Below, one piece after another: positions 1 through 6,396 of a stretch of DNA of 12,134 nt (positions are counted from its first letter, which is position 1; each line of letters starts with the position of its first letter). The notes beneath the pieces were generated by a model that had not been told where the DNA came from, did no database searches, and was given only the letters and a program-made list of their open reading frames with translations. Source of the stretch: Desulfuromonadales bacterium C00003107 (GTDB taxonomy: Bacteria > Desulfobacterota > Desulfuromonadia > Desulfuromonadales > Syntrophotaleaceae); NCBI GenBank assembly GCA_001751225.1, contig MAXT01000115.1:1-12134 (forward strand). Direction: 5' to 3'. The position numbers and the translations under genes were made by a program.

Positions 1-271
1 TTCTCTTAGCACCGCACGATACGAACGCGGCCATTGTAGTTATCCAGCACAGAGAGTGATATGAATCAGAGATTCTGAGGACAGTATATCCAATTTCTGA
101 AAATATAATACACTGCCCCCGGAACTCGTTCTTGTGACTGGTTTGCTCCATTTGGCTGAAAGTCGCGTATTCCAGTTTTGGGTTCATCGGCAGATTCACC
201 AGCCAATAATGCCATCATTTTATTGAACAATTAAATAACGTCCCTAGAGGCCTTTCGAATAAGAAATCACT
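1..271. other. A+T-rich stretch without a convincing gene
   Basis: I cannot assign a firm gene here. On the minus strand there is a 50-codon frame from ATG at 218 to TGA at 66, starting MMALLAGESADEP, which lies 53 bases beyond the end of the membrane-protein gene on the same strand. A second minus frame starts at ATG 187 (MNPKLEYATFSQME) and stays open to the left edge of the window, so it could be the 5' end of a truncated gene; a GGTGA-like sequence lies a few bases upstream of that ATG. The two frames overlap, so at most one is likely to be real, and neither resembles a family I recognise. After the TGA at 66 the first frame continues as VLDNYNGRVRIVRC before another stop, which could be a decayed coding sequence. 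Confidence 0.3.
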
Positions 272-964
272 CTACTTCGACTTAATGTTTAAAATCTTAC
301 CAATGAAACCTTTAAAGAAAAAATCATCATAGAATTTCTGACCATATCCTTCAGTGTTGTAAAATCCACGGGTGATGTAAATCATTACAATGAAATAAGA
401 AAACAAGATACTATAAGGGGCGATAATCAAAAAGGTCATCCAAGAGCTAAGGCATGCTATTACGATTCCTCCCCCGACAATGAATGAATATCGCAAGAAT
501 ATCTCTGGCCCATAACTCTCTGGAACATGCGTTCTCCAGACGAATCCTGCTGCATCTGTTTTTACTTTAATAGTATACCGGGTTACCTCGTTAATTTCTA
601 ATCTAAATATATGGCACACCAATAAGACAATTATTAACAACAACCCAATAAATGAGAATAGGAGGCTAAATACGCTGAGGACGGGAATTTTTAATTCCAG
701 ATTGATGTTTAATAAAAATAAAATCAAACAACCTGGTATTGCTGACAATACACAGAAGGTCAACATGTTTATCCATCTGATGATAATATCTAAAAACCAA
801 TGTTTGCATGTGCCAAGTAAGTACTTATTCCACCGGGACATATCTATATATCCATTATAAATAGAGGACATAACAGATAGAAACAAATAAATAATTAGGA
901 ATATGGGCAGGGATACAGATATATCCATAGACATTGCCTTCTGTAGAAATACTATTTCAGTCAT
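272..964 (-). CDS. Orphan multi-pass inner-membrane protein, unknown function
   Basis: A 230-residue protein I do not recognise. It is strongly hydrophobic, with about five predicted membrane segments near residues 16-36, 65-86, 95-118, 158-178 and 179-198, a central polar loop (about 120-157) and a basic, aromatic C-terminal tail ending KILNIKSK. No catalytic motif is visible. The start is supported by GAGGA at 971-975 (minus-strand sense), six bases before the ATG. The gene is much richer in A+T and in Ile/Phe/Leu codons such as ATA, TTA and AAT than everything from 1300 onward, which suggests horizontal acquisition. It stands alone: upstream lies degenerate DNA and then a divergent two-component system, and downstream lies a non-coding or truncated stretch. 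It could be cargo of a lost mobile element, or an immunity or transport accessory protein, but the sequence decides neither. Confidence 0.7.
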   Translation of the reverse strand: MTEIVFLQKAMSMDISVSLPIFLIIYLFLSVMSSIYNGYIDMSRWNKYLLGTCKHWFLDIIIRWINMLTFCVLSAIPGCLILFLLNINLELKIPVLSVFSLLFSFIGLLLIIVLLVCHIFRLEINEVTRYTIKVKTDAAGFVWRTHVPESYGPEIFLRYSFIVGGGIVIACLSSWMTFLIIAPYSILFSYFIVMIYITRGFYNTEGYGQKFYDDFFFKGFIGKILNIKSK

Positions 965-1235
965 TTTTTATCCTCATTTTGAAAATTAAGACAAGGTTCC
1001 CGAAAGGCACGTCTTTTGATGCCGAACGATGTGATAACCGGCGTCGACGAACAGCTTCAAGCACCACCAAGATCTTTGGGAAGCACCTGCATCTTTCGGC
1101 CGGTTGATTAGATGGTGTAGTGGTTCAATAACCCCGGACAAGATAAATCTGAATAAATTAGACAGGAACTATTTTCATTGGCAGACTTTCGGTTGTCAAC
1201 CTAAAACCCTCCCTGCCCCTTCCGCCCCCCAAGGG
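965..1235. other. Intergenic, degenerate DNA with a possible transposase relic
   Basis: There is no intact gene between the membrane-protein start and the promoter of the response regulator. On the minus strand a startless open frame runs from about 1168 to a TAA at 986-988. It contains LKLFVDAGYHIVRHQKT, which is loosely reminiscent of the LFADxGY segment of IS5/IS4-type DDE transposases. The match is short and the frame has no start codon, so at most it is a remnant. Base composition rises from A+T-rich toward the genome average across this stretch, so it may mark the edge of an acquired segment. Confidence 0.3.
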
Positions 1236-1261
1236 AAAGTTGCTATAATGACAGCAACTTT
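1236..1261 (+). promoter_or_regulatory. Extended -10 promoter inside a perfect inverted repeat
   Basis: TGCTATAAT at 1241-1249 is a perfect extended -10 element (TGnTATAAT). No good -35 is seen at the usual spacing, which an extended -10 can tolerate. The box is enclosed by a perfect inverted repeat with nine-base arms, AAAGTTGCT (1236-1244) and AGCAACTTT (1253-1261), centred on the -10. Transcription would start near 1256, so the left arm would not be transcribed. That favours a protein-binding operator over an RNA hairpin. The site lies 39 bases upstream of the response-regulator ATG, so autoregulation or repression of the whole downstream gene set is the simplest reading. Confidence 0.7.
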
Positions 1262-1299
1262 TCACCATCCACCCAGTAAACAGCACTCGGAGCCCACCC

Positions 1300-2007
1300 A
1301 TGAACCCAGCCAACCTGTCCGGCCCGATCCTGATCGTCGAGGACGACCGCAACACCGCGGCGCTGGTGACGACCTATCTGCAACGGGAAGGTTTCACCAC
1401 CCTGGAGGTGCACGACGGGGCGCAAGCCTTGGAGGTAGCCCGACGGGAAAAGCCGGGCTTTGTGATTCTGGATGTGATGCTGCCGGGGATGGACGGCTGG
1501 GAGATCTGCCGCGAGCTGCGCAAGGTGTCGGAAGTGCCGATTCTGATGCTGACCGCGCGAGAAGAAGAGATCGACCGGGTGCTGGGGCTGTCGCTGGGGG
1601 CTGACGATTACGTGGTCAAACCTTTCAGCCCCCGTGAGCTGGTGGAGCGGGTAAAAGCCATCCTGCGCCGAATGCGGCCCGTCGCATCGATAAACACAGA
1701 AGTTCTTCAGCACGACGGCCTGACCCTCGACCCTGAAAAACATAGAGTAACGGTGGACGGCGAGACGATGGCTTTGACCGCCGTGGAATACAAACTGCTC
1801 TACGCCCTGATGCGCTCGCCAGGGCGCGTGCAAAGCCGCGAGGAACTGCTCAACCGACTTTATGACCATGGGGAAACAGTAATCGACCGGGTGGTGGATG
1901 TGCACATCGGCAAGCTGCGCCAGAAAATAGCTGATGACCCCAATGAGCCCCGCTACATTCACACGGTGCGTGGTTTCGGCTATCGGTTCGCCGACGAGGA
2001 AGGGTGA
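1300..2007 (+). CDS. OmpR/PhoB-family response regulator, BaeR-like
   Basis: A 235-residue DNA-binding response regulator. The receiver domain (about residues 9-125) has the acidic pair E14/D15/D16, the phosphoacceptor D58 in VILDVMLPGMDG, T85 and K107 in VVKPFSP. The C-terminal winged helix (about 137-231) has the recognition-helix region with DRVVDVHIGKLRQKI and the final wing HTVRGFGYRF. In length and overall pattern it is closest to BaeR of the envelope-stress BaeSR system. The start is the first ATG after the promoter, with GGAG at 1289-1292 seven bases upstream. The kinase ATG follows the stop by four bases, so the two are co-transcribed and probably translationally coupled. By family, phosphorylation at D58 would activate binding to target promoters; the inverted repeat at its own promoter and the msrBA genes downstream are candidate targets (inference). 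Confidence 0.95.
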   Translation: MNPANLSGPILIVEDDRNTAALVTTYLQREGFTTLEVHDGAQALEVARREKPGFVILDVMLPGMDGWEICRELRKVSEVPILMLTAREEEIDRVLGLSLGADDYVVKPFSPRELVERVKAILRRMRPVASINTEVLQHDGLTLDPEKHRVTVDGETMALTAVEYKLLYALMRSPGRVQSREELLNRLYDHGETVIDRVVDVHIGKLRQKIADDPNEPRYIHTVRGFGYRFADEEG

Positions 2008-2011
2008 GGCC

Positions 2012-3106
2012 ATGAAAGAGCCGATCAAACAGCGCCTGCTTTGGAAACTGTTGCTAGTCAACGTGGTGCCGGTGATCGCCGTGGTGGTACTGACCATCTG
2101 GCTGGCTATTGACCGACTGGCGGCTAACTACTTCATGGTGCTGATGGATGACTACATGATCGAGCCGGTGGAAACCCATCGAGCCTTTCTTACCGCCATA
2201 AATTATTACCTGCTCTGGGCCAGTCTGGCCGGTCTACTGCTTGCGCTGCTGCTCAGTTATCTGCTTACTCGCAGAGTGCTGCGCCCCCTGTCGCAGATGG
2301 TGACGGCGACCCGCGAGGTGGCCGCAGGTAACTTCGCCACCCGAATCGAGATCAAGGTCAACGACGAAGTAGGAGAATTGGGCAGCGCTTTTAACTGCAT
2401 GGCCGACAGCCTGGAACGGGTTGAGAAGCTGCGTAAGACGATGGTCGCTGATGTTGCCCATGAATTGCGTACCCCCCTGACCAACCTGCGCGGCTACCTG
2501 GAAGGCCTCAGCGACGGTATTTTGCCGCCGGAGAAACAGACCTTTGTTATGTTGCAAAAGGAGAACCTGCGCTTGGTGCATCTGGTAGAGGATCTGCAGC
2601 AACTGGCCAAGGCCGACGCAGCCGACGCCTATCTCAACAGGCGGGATTTGGATGTGGGCGACTTGATCGGTGAAATGTTGGCCCTCTATCGACCCAACTT
2701 TGAAGAGAAAGAAATCTCTATCTCCTGCACCATTCCTCCACAAGCAACGCGCATTAACGGCGACCACGACAAGCTGCTGCAGGCGGTCCGCAACCTGTTG
2801 GAGAACGCATGGAAGTACACACCCACTGGAGGCCGTCTGACTGTGAGCAGCGTGGATAGCGCCGCAGGGATCAAAGTAGCCTTTGCAAATAACGGCGCCC
2901 CCATCGCTGCCGACGACCTTCCTTTGATCTTTGAGCGGTTCTACCGCACCGACGCTTCTCGCTCCCGCGAAGCTGGTGGCGCCGGCCTCGGTCTGGCCAT
3001 CGTTAAACAGATTATCGAAGCCCACGGCGGCAAGGTCGGCGCCGAGAGCGACGCCTCGCGGACCTGTATCTGGTTCTGGTTGCCGGGGAAGGGACGTGAA
3101 GCATGA
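2012..3106 (+). CDS. Membrane sensor histidine kinase, BaeS-like
   Basis: A 364-residue kinase, cognate partner of the preceding regulator. Order: first membrane segment (about residues 14-32), a short periplasmic loop (about 33-65), second membrane segment (about 66-85), HAMP linker (about 86-138), dimerisation domain with phosphoaccepting H150 in VAHELRTPLTNLRG, then an ATPase domain with N-box N265 (NLLENAWKYT), an F-box (IFERFYRTD) and the glycine-rich G2 box GGAGLGLAIVKQI (about 322-334). The G1 position reads FANNGAPI, with Asn where Asp is common, a variant seen in other kinases. The ATG at 2012 is chosen because it follows the regulator stop closely and has a purine-rich GAGGAAGG upstream; an in-frame ATG 26 codons earlier overlaps the regulator and adds a segment that looks like frame-shifted regulator sequence. 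The small sensor loop implies sensing of the membrane or a small ligand rather than a large periplasmic domain. Confidence 0.94.
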   Translation: MKEPIKQRLLWKLLLVNVVPVIAVVVLTIWLAIDRLAANYFMVLMDDYMIEPVETHRAFLTAINYYLLWASLAGLLLALLLSYLLTRRVLRPLSQMVTATREVAAGNFATRIEIKVNDEVGELGSAFNCMADSLERVEKLRKTMVADVAHELRTPLTNLRGYLEGLSDGILPPEKQTFVMLQKENLRLVHLVEDLQQLAKADAADAYLNRRDLDVGDLIGEMLALYRPNFEEKEISISCTIPPQATRINGDHDKLLQAVRNLLENAWKYTPTGGRLTVSSVDSAAGIKVAFANNGAPIAADDLPLIFERFYRTDASRSREAGGAGLGLAIVKQIIEAHGGKVGAESDASRTCIWFWLPGKGREA

Positions 3107-3181
3107 CGCGTAATGAGTAGTCGGCATCAGCAGCTACGCCTTACGCCCGCCCCTGCCTTTCGTCTCCATCCAACTTTGCGG

Positions 3182-3187
3182 TACAAT
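3182..3187 (+). promoter_or_regulatory. Candidate -10 box ahead of msrB
   Basis: The 182-base gap between the kinase stop and msrB has no convincing gene. TACAAT at 3182-3187 is a plausible -10 hexamer. It has no clear -35 but is preceded by CAACTTT (3171-3177), which matches part of the right arm of the operator at the regulator promoter (1255-1261). If real, it would give msrBA its own promoter in addition to read-through from the two-component genes. The match is only seven bases and may be chance. Confidence 0.25.
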
Positions 3188-3288
3188 ATCCTCAATGCTT
3201 TACTGAATCTTTACCGGGCCTTGTCCGCCCCTTTACCTGCTTGCGCTATGGTGCAGATAACCACAACACAAGCCAAGGAGGTTCATCG

Positions 3289-3813
3289 ATGGCACACGGA
3301 ACGAAAACCCTACTGACCCTGCTCTCGGCTCTGCTGCTCGGTCTGCCACTGGGCGTAGGCATCGCAAGCGCAGAACAGATCCGAATTTTTTCCGTCGAAC
3401 AAGGGGAGTACCTCATGAGCGACAAAGTCGTCAAAAGCGATGCGGAATGGAAAGCGCAACTCGATCCCATGCAGTACCATGTGTTGCGCGAAGAAGGCAC
3501 AGAGCGCGCCTTTAGTGGTCAATACAATGACCACCACGAAGCGGGTATCTACCGCTGCGCCGGCTGCGGCCTTGAACTGTTCCGCTCTGATACCAAGTTC
3601 AAATCAGGCACCGGCTGGCCGAGTTTCTATGCTCCGATCGCTGCGGAGAATGTGAAGCTGAAAAAGGACCGAAAATTCTTTATCGTGCGCACCGAAGTGG
3701 TCTGTCCCCGCTGCGGCGGCCATCTTGGCCATGTGTTTGATGACGGTCCGGCACCTACCGGCAAGCGTTATTGCATAAATTCCGCTGCCCTCGACTTCAC
3801 CGCCAAGCAGTAA
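3289..3813 (+). CDS. msrB: Exported peptide-methionine (R)-S-oxide reductase
   Basis: Reduces the R form of methionine sulfoxide in proteins. The protein has 174 residues, with a Sec-type signal peptide [18 protein letters not shown]... and likely cleavage after GIASA (residue 28), then the MsrB domain (about 50-172). Zinc-site cysteines are the pairs C90/C93 (CAGCG) and C139/C142 (CPRCG). The active-site segment SGTGWPSF spans 106-113, and catalytic C162 lies in [11 protein letters not shown]. The place often taken by the resolving cysteine (SGCGWPSF) is Thr108 here, and no other free cysteine is present, so it looks like a one-cysteine type. The start at 3289 is set by AAGGAGG at 3275-3281, which also gives a proper signal peptide; upstream in-frame codons are unlikely to be used. 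An internal ATG at 3415 (Met43), preceded by AGGGGAG, could start a cytoplasmic form. msrA follows after 24 bases. Confidence 0.96.
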   Translation: MAHGTKTLLTLLSALLLGLPLGVGIASAEQIRIFSVEQGEYLMSDKVVKSDAEWKAQLDPMQYHVLREEGTERAFSGQYNDHHEAGIYRCAGCGLELFRSDTKFKSGTGWPSFYAPIAAENVKLKKDRKFFIVRTEVVCPRCGGHLGHVFDDGPAPTGKRYCINSAALDFTAKQ

Positions 3814-3837
3814 TGCGCAGCCAGCAAGGAGACGACC

Positions 3838-4494
3838 ATGAAACGACTTGCACTTCTGGGATTGACTCTGCTGGCCGCTGGGCTGGTAACTGTTGTGGCT
3901 GCAGACAAAAAGGACGGGGATATGACAGAAACTAAACGGACGGCGGCCGTAGTGGCCCACACGGAATTGGCAATCTTTGCCGGGGGCTGTTTCTGGTGCA
4001 TGGAGTCCCCCTTTGAAAAGCTGGCGGGGGTACTATCGGTGACCTCCGGCTATACTGGCGGGCAGAAACTTAACCCGACCTACCACGAAGTCTCCGCGGG
4101 CGGTACCGGCCATACTGAAGCGGTCGAAATCGTCTTTGATCCTTCCCAAATCAGTTATCCACAGCTACTTGAGACCCTGTGGATGAACATCGATCCGACG
4201 GACGGCAACGGCCAGTTTGTAGACCGGGGAAACCAGTACCGTTCGGGGGTTTTTTACCTAAACGAAGAACAGCGACTGTTGGCCGAAGCGTCGAAACAGG
4301 CCCTGGAAGACTCTGGGCGCTTCGATAAACCGATTGTCACTGAGATCGTGGCGGCCTCAACCTTTTATCCGGCCGAGGACTATCACCAGGATTACTATAA
4401 GAAAAACCCGCTGCGCTACAAGTTTTACCGCTACAACTCAGGCCGGGATCGCTTTCTGGACGAGGAATGGGGCGAAGAACGGCACAACGAATAA
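3838..4494 (+). CDS. msrA: Exported peptide-methionine (S)-S-oxide reductase
   Basis: Reduces the S form of methionine sulfoxide and so complements MsrB. The protein has 218 residues. The N-terminus [22 protein letters not shown] is a short signal peptide, probably cleaved near residue 22; it has no lipobox cysteine. The MsrA fold follows, with the signature [15 protein letters not shown]51 is the catalytic residue and C54 the only other cysteine. The [11 protein letters not shown] and QYRSGVFY segments and the C-terminal [10 protein letters not shown] region are typical of the family. The C-terminal recycling cysteines found in E. coli MsrA are absent, so C54 or an external thiol would have to complete the cycle. 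AAGGAG at 3826-3831 lies six bases before the ATG. An internal ATG at 3922 (Met29), preceded by AGGA at 3911-3914, could give an unexported form. It is last in the operon; a strong terminator follows. Confidence 0.96.
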   Translation: MKRLALLGLTLLAAGLVTVVAADKKDGDMTETKRTAAVVAHTELAIFAGGCFWCMESPFEKLAGVLSVTSGYTGGQKLNPTYHEVSAGGTGHTEAVEIVFDPSQISYPQLLETLWMNIDPTDGNGQFVDRGNQYRSGVFYLNEEQRLLAEASKQALEDSGRFDKPIVTEIVAASTFYPAEDYHQDYYKKNPLRYKFYRYNSGRDRFLDEEWGEERHNE

Positions 4495-4520
4495 GCTTAG
4501 CCACGACTGACAATAGCATC

Positions 4521-4560
4521 AAGGCCCGTCCCCACGAATGCGGAGACGGGCCTTATTTTT
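4521..4560 (+). terminator. Rho-independent terminator after msrA
   Basis: A perfect ten-base stem, AAGGCCCGTC (4521-4530) with GACGGGCCTT (4545-4554), encloses a 14-base loop and is followed by ATTTTT. It lies 26 bases past the msrA stop and closes the two-component/msr transcription unit. The tail is U-rich only in the rightward direction, so it should not serve the convergent diguanylate cyclase gene. Confidence 0.88.
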
Positions 4561-4804
4561 ACCGGGTGTGGAGGTGGCTAATTTGACTGCCTAAAATTTA
4601 GGCAAACAGGTAATTCCTTCGAAAAATCAATGGACACCACCGGTCCCTTTCAGTCTATGAGGGGGGTTTTGCACAGCCTCCGTGGATAGAACAGGGCTAA
4701 CCTGCTCGGCCTGCCAACGGTTGCCCCAGTCCCCCTATGCGAACCGGTCTCGCCCTGGCCTGCCGTTGTGGATAACCCGGGCATTCGGGGGGCGCAGAAC
4801 AGCT
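4561..4804. other. Gap between convergent genes; one DnaA-box match
   Basis: No gene is seen between the msrA terminator and the end of the diguanylate cyclase. The stretch contains a perfect DnaA-box consensus (TTATCCACA on the minus strand, 4767-4775) and a partial one near 4681-4689. Isolated boxes outside an origin context are weak evidence of function. No clear leftward terminator for the cyclase gene was found here. Confidence 0.4.
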
Positions 4805-6295
4805 TCAAACCGGTTTCGGTGTCGGCTGTTTTATTGAAGCCGGAAGCGCAACGGTCTGGTCCTTGCCCCTCCTTTTCGACTCGTAGAGGGCGCTGTCGAC
4901 CCGCATCATGAGATGATCCAGGGTCTCGCCTTCTTCATAGGTTGCCACGCCGCAACTGATGGTCACCGCCGCCGAGTCACCACCGAAGCCGGCCAGCAAT
5001 TGCTGGCTGCGAACCTCGGTCCGTAGCCGTTCCGCCACCTGCCGGGCCTGGCCTAGCTCGTTGTGAAGCAAAAGGACGAATTCATCGCCGCCCCAGCGGA
5101 CTACTCGGTCGTTCTGGCGGATATGGCCGCCGGCGAGGTTGACGATCTCTTTCAGCACGTGATCGCCGGCCATATGCCCGAACTGATCGTTGACGGCCTT
5201 GAAATCGTCAATATCGAATAGAATAACGGAAAAGGGCGCCCCCTGCCGCTTGCTCAGGTAGCAAGCCATCTCGAAACGACGGTCAAACTCCCGCCGGTTG
5301 CAGGCCCCGGTCAGCTTGTCGATGGTGGCCATCTCCTCGAGCTGGCCCTGAAAGCGGTTGAGGATATAGACGGTAATGGCGAGGATGGCGCAAATAATCA
5401 AGCCATCGATAGCAAAATTTTTATACAGGTTACGGCGAAGGCCGGCCAAGGCCTGGGTCTCGTCCTGCTCAACGAACAAAAACCACTCAAATTCAGGGAG
5501 GTAGCGGGAGGTTAGCAGAATATGCCGGCCGTCTCGCCAGAAGTCGAAGGAACCACTGTCCGATTTGACGTTCAGTACTCGCTCTCCCAGCTCCCCCAGC
5601 CCTTCCAGAGCGGAGATATTCACCCGATCAACCAGGCTCTGGTCCTTGTGCACCTTGATCAGGCCGTGCTGGTCGACCAAATAGATGTCCCGCCCGTAGC
5701 GCTGCCGGTAGGATTTAAGGAGATTGGCCACCATTTCCATATTGAGTCCGACACCGGTCACACCGAGCAGCTGGCCCTCGTAGTCGTTAAGTCGGTGATT
5801 GATAAAGATGGGCAGGCTATTCTCCGCCGCCTCGTTGGTGTCCACCACCAGATCATATGGCTTATTCAGGGCCTTAAAGTCGTAATACCAGATGTCGTGA
5901 GCATCTTCCGGGCTGATCTTTTTTTGAATGCCGTTGAAGTGATAGTAGCGCCCGGTGCGCTCGGAGACGAAAAAGGTCGAGGAAAAGCCGTATTTTTCCT
6001 CGATCTCCTGCAGATAGCGAAGGATCTTATCCTCCTCCCGCTCACCGCCGAGGGCCCAGTCCTTGAGAAAGGTATCGTTAGCCATCAGCGACGAGATGAA
6101 GATCGGCCGCATCAGGTCAGATTGAATTTCAGAATAGATATTGTCGCGGGTCAGGGGTAGCGCATGGTCGACGATACCCTTGCGCACCGTGCGGCTGGAG
6201 GCCAGGTAGTTATTGATGTTGGTCAGAACAAAACCAACAATGAGGATAATACTTACCGACAGAATCAATTTTGTTTTCAGGGTCATGCGTCGCAT
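4805..6295 (-). CDS. Membrane-bound Cache-GGDEF diguanylate cyclase
   Basis: A 496-residue enzyme expected to make cyclic di-GMP from two GTP in response to an extracytoplasmic signal. An N-terminal membrane helix (about residues 9-28) is followed by a large periplasmic region (about 35-285) with the pattern of a double Cache sensor (FFVSERTGRYYHF, LLGVTGVGLNM, DIYLVDQHGLIKVHKD). A second membrane helix (about 294-313) and a cytoplasmic GGDEF domain (about 320-485) complete it. The active-site loop is intact (WGGDEF, GGDEF at 402-406), FDIDDFKAVND carries the metal-binding Asp, and the product-inhibition I-site RxxD is present (R393-D396, five residues before GGDEF), so an active, feedback-inhibited cyclase is expected. 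No EAL or HD-GYP domain is attached. The ATG at 6295 has a modest GAGAG six bases upstream; ATG at 6286 is a possible alternative. It lies 101 bases downstream of the glycosidase-like/kinase gene on the same strand and could be co-transcribed with it. Confidence 0.94.
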   Translation of the reverse strand: MRRMTLKTKLILSVSIILIVGFVLTNINNYLASSRTVRKGIVDHALPLTRDNIYSEIQSDLMRPIFISSLMANDTFLKDWALGGEREEDKILRYLQEIEEKYGFSSTFFVSERTGRYYHFNGIQKKISPEDAHDIWYYDFKALNKPYDLVVDTNEAAENSLPIFINHRLNDYEGQLLGVTGVGLNMEMVANLLKSYRQRYGRDIYLVDQHGLIKVHKDQSLVDRVNISALEGLGELGERVLNVKSDSGSFDFWRDGRHILLTSRYLPEFEWFLFVEQDETQALAGLRRNLYKNFAIDGLIICAILAITVYILNRFQGQLEEMATIDKLTGACNRREFDRRFEMACYLSKRQGAPFSVILFDIDDFKAVNDQFGHMAGDHVLKEIVNLAGGHIRQNDRVVRWGGDEFVLLLHNELGQARQVAERLRTEVRSQQLLAGFGGDSAAVTISCGVATYEEGETLDHLMMRVDSALYESKRRGKDQTVALPASIKQPTPKPV

Positions 6296-6396
6296 TTAAT
6301 TCTCTCGGCTGAACAAGCAGAGTCAGCGTTAAAGCAACCCAGGTCAACAATAAGAACTTGCGCCTGCAACTGCCGACATATCGGGTCATAAAATAT

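Noticed and set aside
1110..1142. tRNA-like A-box sequence (GGTGTAGTGGTTCA)
   Set aside because: No acceptor stem, anticodon arm or T-loop follows at the right distance, so it is not a tRNA gene.
965..1299. Integron attC site or gene cassette at the A+T-rich segment
   Set aside because: No pair of GTTRRRY/RYYYAAC core sites with an imperfect inverted repeat could be found on either side of the membrane-protein gene.
1104..1604. Plus-strand open frame overlapping the response-regulator start
   Set aside because: Its second half is a frame-shifted reading of the regulator, rich in Arg, Gly and Ala, with no recognisable domain. The regulator frame has the complete receiver and DNA-binding motifs.
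1243..2097. Minus-strand open frame opposite the regulator
   Set aside because: Its His/Gln-rich translation is typical of an antisense shadow, and the plus-strand gene fully explains the region.
3113..3316. Short open frame between the kinase and msrB
   Set aside because: It has no clear ribosome-binding site and low-complexity composition, and it overlaps the msrB ribosome-binding site and signal peptide in another frame.
4155..4804. Replication origin suggested by DnaA boxes
   Set aside because: There are only two perfect boxes, one inside msrA, with no A+T-rich unwinding element and no dnaA, dnaN or gidA nearby.
5522..6160. Long plus-strand open frame opposite the diguanylate cyclase
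   Set aside because: It lies wholly antisense to a gene with intact Cache and GGDEF motifs, and its translation shows no family pattern. In G+C-rich codons such mirror frames are common.
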